Assembly: GCA_029821875.1 (NCBI GenBank)
Contig: JALGXW010000034.1
Coordinates: 1 to 37,241 of the forward strand
Direction of reading: 5' to 3'
DNA length: 37,241 nt
Source: Candidatus Hebobacterum abditum
GTDB taxonomy: Bacteria > Armatimonadota > Hebobacteria > Hebobacterales > Hebobacteraceae
Of this stretch, positions 34,282 to 37,241 are shown in pieces. Both the position numbers and the translations under genes were made by a program. How positions within the stretch are numbered: the first letter of the stretch is position 1; each line of letters starts with the position of its first letter. A model generated the notes under the pieces. It saw only the letters and a program-made list of their open reading frames with translations, searched no databases and was not told the origin of the DNA.

Positions 34282-34298
34282 GCGGCCATCCGCTTTTT
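34282..34298 (+). terminator. Possible terminator after tRNA-Leu
   Basis: GCGG (34282-34285), a 4-nt loop, CCGC (34290-34293), then five T (34294-34298). The stem is only 4 bp, but the T-run is the best in the region, 95 nt past the tRNA. The rest of the tRNA-Leu to accA gap has no visible gene, only a 12-nt palindrome CCCGGGCCCGGG at 34407-34418. Confidence 0.35.
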
Positions 34299-34431
34299 CG
34301 ACTCGCCACGCTGACAGCCTTCCCGCGCCCGGGCAACTGCGTCTCGCTGCTATCCGCCGGCCGCGACGGCCGTAGAGCCGACGCAGGCGAGTTCGCCTCC
34401 TCATCCCCCGGGCCCGGGTCTCAGAGCCATG

Positions 34432-35415
34432 CTACTGCTCCTCGTAGTGCCGGAGGTTGCGGATCTTCGCATAGCGGGCCGTCACCAGCGTTTCGGTCGG
34501 GATACTCTCCAACCGCTGGATTGCTTTGATGATGGCCTTCTTCACGCGCTCGGCAGCGCCGCCCGGATCGCGGTGAGCCCCTCCCGGAGGCTCTGGGATC
34601 ACCTCATCGACGGCGCCCAGCTCGAGCGTCCGCTGCGCTGACAGGCGCAGTGCCTCAGCCGCTTCCGGCCCCCGCTTCGGATCGCGTCCGAATGCCTCCA
34701 GTATCACCGCGCAAGACTCCGGCGGGATGACCGAGTAGATGGCGTGCTCCAGCATCATCACGTGATCGGCAACGGCCGTCCCGATGGCGCCGCCGCTTCC
34801 GCCCTCGCCAACAATCACTGCCACTATCGGCGTGGCAAGGGAGGACATCACGAGCATGTTCTCTGCTATTGCGTTGGCGATGCCGCGCTCCTCCGCCTCC
34901 AGACGCGATTCGGCCGCGGGCGTATCCACGAAGCTGACGACCGGATATCCCAGCCGTTCAGCAAGACGCATGACTCGTCGAGCCTTGCGATACCCCTCCG
35001 GCCGCGCGCTGCCGAAGTTCCTGAACTGGCGCTCCTTGACGTCTCGGCCCTTCTGGTGGCCAACGACGGCAATCGTCCGACCCTCCAAGGGGGCGAGCCC
35101 GGCGACGATAGCTGGATCGTCGCCAAAGCGGCGATCCCCATGGAGCTCCACGAAGTCATCGAAGATGGCCCCGATGTAGTCGAGCGTGTAGGGCCGGTCC
35201 GCGTGCCGGGCAAGCAGCACGTTGTCCCAGGCGGTCAGATGGGAGAACACCTCGCGCACGATCTGTTCCTCGCGCTGGCGAATCTCCGCGATCTGCGCCC
35301 TCACCTGAGACCTTCGCTCTTCACTTATGCTGGGGGCGGCGAGCAGCCGCTCCAGCTTCTGGATATCCTCGTCCACCTCTCGCAGCCGCCTGTCGAAATC
35401 AAGCCACCGACTCAC
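34432..35415 (-). CDS. accA: Acetyl-CoA carboxylase carboxyltransferase subunit alpha
   Basis: 327 residues. With AccD it transfers carboxyl from biotin to acetyl-CoA, making malonyl-CoA for fatty-acid synthesis. Seen are LDYIGAIFDDFVELHGDRRFGDDPAIV, VVGHQKGRDVKERQFRNFG, GEGGSGGAIGTAVADHVMMLEHAIYSVIPPESCA and the C-terminal helix. The usual DTPGAYPGxxAEERG reads DTPAAESRLEAEERG (about 164-178) with no length change, an unusual loss of conserved Gly, Tyr and Pro. The GTG start overlaps the accD stop as GTGA, with GGAGG 10 nt upstream. It forms one unit with accD. Confidence 0.95.
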   Translation of the reverse strand: MSRWLDFDRRLREVDEDIQKLERLLAAPSISEERRSQVRAQIAEIRQREEQIVREVFSHLTAWDNVLLARHADRPYTLDYIGAIFDDFVELHGDRRFGDDPAIVAGLAPLEGRTIAVVGHQKGRDVKERQFRNFGSARPEGYRKARRVMRLAERLGYPVVSFVDTPAAESRLEAEERGIANAIAENMLVMSSLATPIVAVIVGEGGSGGAIGTAVADHVMMLEHAIYSVIPPESCAVILEAFGRDPKRGPEAAEALRLSAQRTLELGAVDEVIPEPPGGAHRDPGGAAERVKKAIIKAIQRLESIPTETLVTARYAKIRNLRHYEEQ

Positions 35416-36254
35416 TCCGCATCTGCCTCCCGGCGCGGCGACACCAGCCGCAGTATGCGCACCAGCAGCGGCTGAAGCTCCCGCCGCGAGACCACGATGT
35501 CTACCATGCCATGCTCGAACTGGAACTCCGCGGTATGGCTACCCGGAGGCAGCTTGATCTTGAATGCTCTCTCGATCACTCGCGGGCCCGCGAAACCGAC
35601 CAGGCTCTGCTGCTCCGCGATCACGATATCCGCCACCGATGCGAAGCTGGCGAAGACGCCTGCTGTGAGCGGGTCAGTGTAGACGACGATGAACGGAACA
35701 GCAGCCCGTCCCATCTGCCCAACGGCAGCCGTCGTCTTCGCCATCTGCAGGAGGGAGACGATGCCCTCCTGCATGCGCGCGCCGCCGGAGCAGGCGAACA
35801 CCAGGAGCGGGATCCGGCGTTCGATAGAATGTTCGGCCGCGCGGACGAACTTCTCCCCGACCACCGCGCCCATGCTTCCTCCGCGGAAGCTGAAGTCCAT
35901 CGCCGCAAACGACACCGGGATCCCGTCGATGGTGCATTCGCCCCATACCAGGGCGTCTCGCAGGCCGATCTGTGCCTCGTCCTCCCGCAGCTTCTCGAGG
36001 TAGCCGGGGAAGTCCAGCGGATCGCTGGTCCTCATGGCTGAGTCGTGCTCGCGGAAGGACCCCTCGTCGGCCGTGATCGCAATCCGCTGCCGAGCGGTGA
36101 GCCTGCTGTGGTGCCCGCAGTGGCGACAGACGTAGAGGTCGTCACTCACCTCCGGCTGGTAGAGCATGTTGCCGCACTGACGGCACTTCGTCCACAGCCC
36201 CTCGGGGACGGCCTCGGCACCGCTTCTGTTGTCTGTCGGCCGGTGCTGGCTCAA
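35412..36254 (-). CDS. accD: Acetyl-CoA carboxylase carboxyltransferase subunit beta
   Basis: 280 residues; partner of AccA. The N-terminal zinc ribbon has Cys at about 24, 27, 43 and 46 (KCRQCG and VCRHCG). Then come MDFSFRGGSMGAVVGEKFVRA, the signature FACSGGARMQEGIVSLLQM, and VYTDPLTAGVFASFASVADIVIAE. The start is TTG at 36254, chosen because a perfect AGGAGG lies 5 nt before it and no ATG or GTG occurs between it and the zinc ribbon. It overlaps accA by 4 nt and is divergent from pheA with 90 nt between, where I could not read a convincing promoter. Confidence 0.95.
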   Translation of the reverse strand: MSQHRPTDNRSGAEAVPEGLWTKCRQCGNMLYQPEVSDDLYVCRHCGHHSRLTARQRIAITADEGSFREHDSAMRTSDPLDFPGYLEKLREDEAQIGLRDALVWGECTIDGIPVSFAAMDFSFRGGSMGAVVGEKFVRAAEHSIERRIPLLVFACSGGARMQEGIVSLLQMAKTTAAVGQMGRAAVPFIVVYTDPLTAGVFASFASVADIVIAEQQSLVGFAGPRVIERAFKIKLPPGSHTAEFQFEHGMVDIVVSRRELQPLLVRILRLVSPRREADAE

Positions 36255-36344
36255 ACTCGCCTCCTAGCGGGTCCAACTAGAGGGTGCGCCCGCCGCTCTG
36301 GAGAAACTACTGGCCTGACTCCTCAACATCCTTCGGGGGCCTTC

Positions 36345-37241
36345 ATGGATATCGGCGATCTCAGGCGTGAGATAGACGACCTCGACGATGCCATCCTCGA
36401 GTTGCTGAACCGCCGGGCCGAGAAAGCGATCGAGATCGGTCGAGCTAAGGAACAGGCCGACCGAGAGGTCTTCGACCCATCCCGGGAACGTCAGGTCCTC
36501 GACCGCCTGGAGGCGGCCAGCAAGGGACCCCTGCCGGTGGAGGCCATTCGCGAGATCTACGGCTCCTTGTTCGCCGCAAACCGGCTGCTCGAAAGACGGC
36601 TTGCCGTCGCCTACTACGGGCCCGCCGGCACTTTCACCCACATCGCCGCGAGCGGGAAATTCGGCGCGGCCGCCGACCTTCGTCCGGTCGACACCATCGG
36701 AGACGTGTTCCTGGCCGTCCAGAAGAAGGCCGCCGACTTCGGCGTCGTGCCGGTCGAGAACACGACGGCCGGCGTCGTGCCGCTCACTCTCGATGCCTTC
36801 ATGGAGTCCAACCTCACCGTGTGCGCAGAGATCTACGTCGACATCGAGCATAACTTGCTCTCCCGGGCGACGGCCCTGGAGGCGGTCAAGCGCGTCTACT
36901 CCCACCCCTCGGCCCTCGCTCAGTGCCGCGTGTGGCTTCGGGCAAACCTCCCGACGGCCGAGATCATCCCCGTCGGCAGCACGGCTCGGGCCGCCGAACT
37001 CGCCGCCGGCGAGAGCGACTCCGGCGCGATCGGCCCGGCCCTCGCAGGCGAGCTTCACGACATCCCCGCAATGCGAGCCAAGATCCAGGACCAGGCCGAC
37101 AACCGGACGCGCTTCGTCGTCGTGGGTCGCGTCGCTGCAGCTCCCAGCGGAGCGGACAAGACGTCGCTTCTGTTCTCGGTGCCACATAGGGCTGGCGCGT
37201 TGCATTCGGCTTTAGGGGTCCTCAGTAGTCATGAGATCAAC
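36345..37241 (+). CDS. pheA: Chorismate mutase / prephenate dehydratase, 3' end beyond the window
   Basis: Open from ATG at 36345 to the window end, 299 codons. The fused P-protein makes phenylpyruvate for Phe synthesis. The chorismate mutase domain (about 1-85) starts MDIGDLRREIDDLDDAILEL with NRRAEKAIEIGRAK. The prephenate dehydratase domain (about 88-270) has AYYGPAGTFTHIAA, FGVVPVENTTAGVV, VYSHPSALAQC and the catalytic-site motif NRTRFVVVG. The start of a Phe-sensing ACT domain follows (KTSLLFSVPHRAGALHSAL, from about 273). The ribosome-binding site GGGGG lies 6 nt upstream. It is divergent from accD. Only the last part of the ACT domain should be missing. Confidence 0.95.
   Translation, partial: MDIGDLRREIDDLDDAILELLNRRAEKAIEIGRAKEQADREVFDPSRERQVLDRLEAASKGPLPVEAIREIYGSLFAANRLLERRLAVAYYGPAGTFTHIAASGKFGAAADLRPVDTIGDVFLAVQKKAADFGVVPVENTTAGVVPLTLDAFMESNLTVCAEIYVDIEHNLLSRATALEAVKRVYSHPSALAQCRVWLRANLPTAEIIPVGSTARAAELAAGESDSGAIGPALAGELHDIPAMRAKIQDQADNRTRFVVVGRVAAAPSGADKTSLLFSVPHRAGALHSALGVLSSHEIN

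Noticed and set aside
36264-37205. 313-codon minus-strand open frame at the right edge
   Set aside because: It is antisense to pheA, whose chorismate mutase, prephenate dehydratase and ACT motifs are unambiguous on the plus strand.

Overview
This window looks like chromosomal DNA from a high-GC (roughly 60-65 % by eye), Gram-negative-type (diderm) bacterium. The diderm inference rests on a gene for an LptD/OstA-like outer-membrane protein with a C-terminal aromatic residue. Most genes are single-copy housekeeping genes. I see no insertion sequence, phage gene cluster or CRISPR array. Lineage cannot be fixed from the sequence alone. The mix of GGDEF/HD-GYP proteins, a Lys/Ala-rich histone-H1-like protein and an unusual LptD would suit Armatimonadota or a similar little-cultured phylum, but that is only a guess. 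Nearly everything is on the minus strand. The plus-strand exceptions are rplY, one tRNA-Leu and the partial pheA at the right edge.

Region 1 (1-3498) is a cyclic-di-GMP block. It holds a GGDEF protein with a receiver-like N-terminus and degenerate signature residues, then a recognisable c-di-GMP-I (GEMM-I) riboswitch, then a membrane HD-GYP/GAF/GGDEF protein, then the start of another membrane protein cut by the window edge. Region 2 (3850-7632) has rplY (L25/CTC) facing a glmU(N-terminal half)-prs-small basic ORF unit. A tRNA-Gln lies upstream of glmU, and beyond it is a gene for a histone-H1-like protein built on 36-bp DNA repeats. Region 3 (7892-12605) is a glycolysis plus molybdopterin unit, gap-pgk-tpiA-moaC-MOSC-mogA, behind a consensus-like promoter, with a terminator-like hairpin between gap and pgk.

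Region 4 (12726-23297) is a DNA-repair block, uvrB-uvrA-amidohydrolase-uvrC-GNAT-ogt-small membrane protein. Several of its genes overlap or nearly abut, so the full UvrABC excinuclease and a direct alkyl-repair protein may be co-expressed. Region 5 (23392-27848) has a secreted protein with a long, structured 5' leader and then the LptD-like protein with an Ig-like N-terminal domain. Region 6 (27873-34030) is sppA-polA-rpsA-coaE, with a 4-nt GTGA overlap at sppA/polA and a 49-nt dual-coding overlap at rpsA/coaE. Region 7 (34065-37241) holds tRNA-Leu(CAA) with its own promoter, accD-accA (also with a GTGA overlap), and divergent from them the chorismate mutase-prephenate dehydratase gene pheA, which runs off the end.

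Four promoters could be read with fair confidence (gap, tRNA-Gln, secreted protein, tRNA-Leu). All have an 18-bp spacer, and three have the -10 box TAGAAT. The most notable items are the c-di-GMP riboswitch and its gene pair, the Ig-LptD protein with its structured-leader neighbour, the repeat-built histone-like protein, the UvrABC cluster, and apparent changes at conserved positions in Pgk and AccA.
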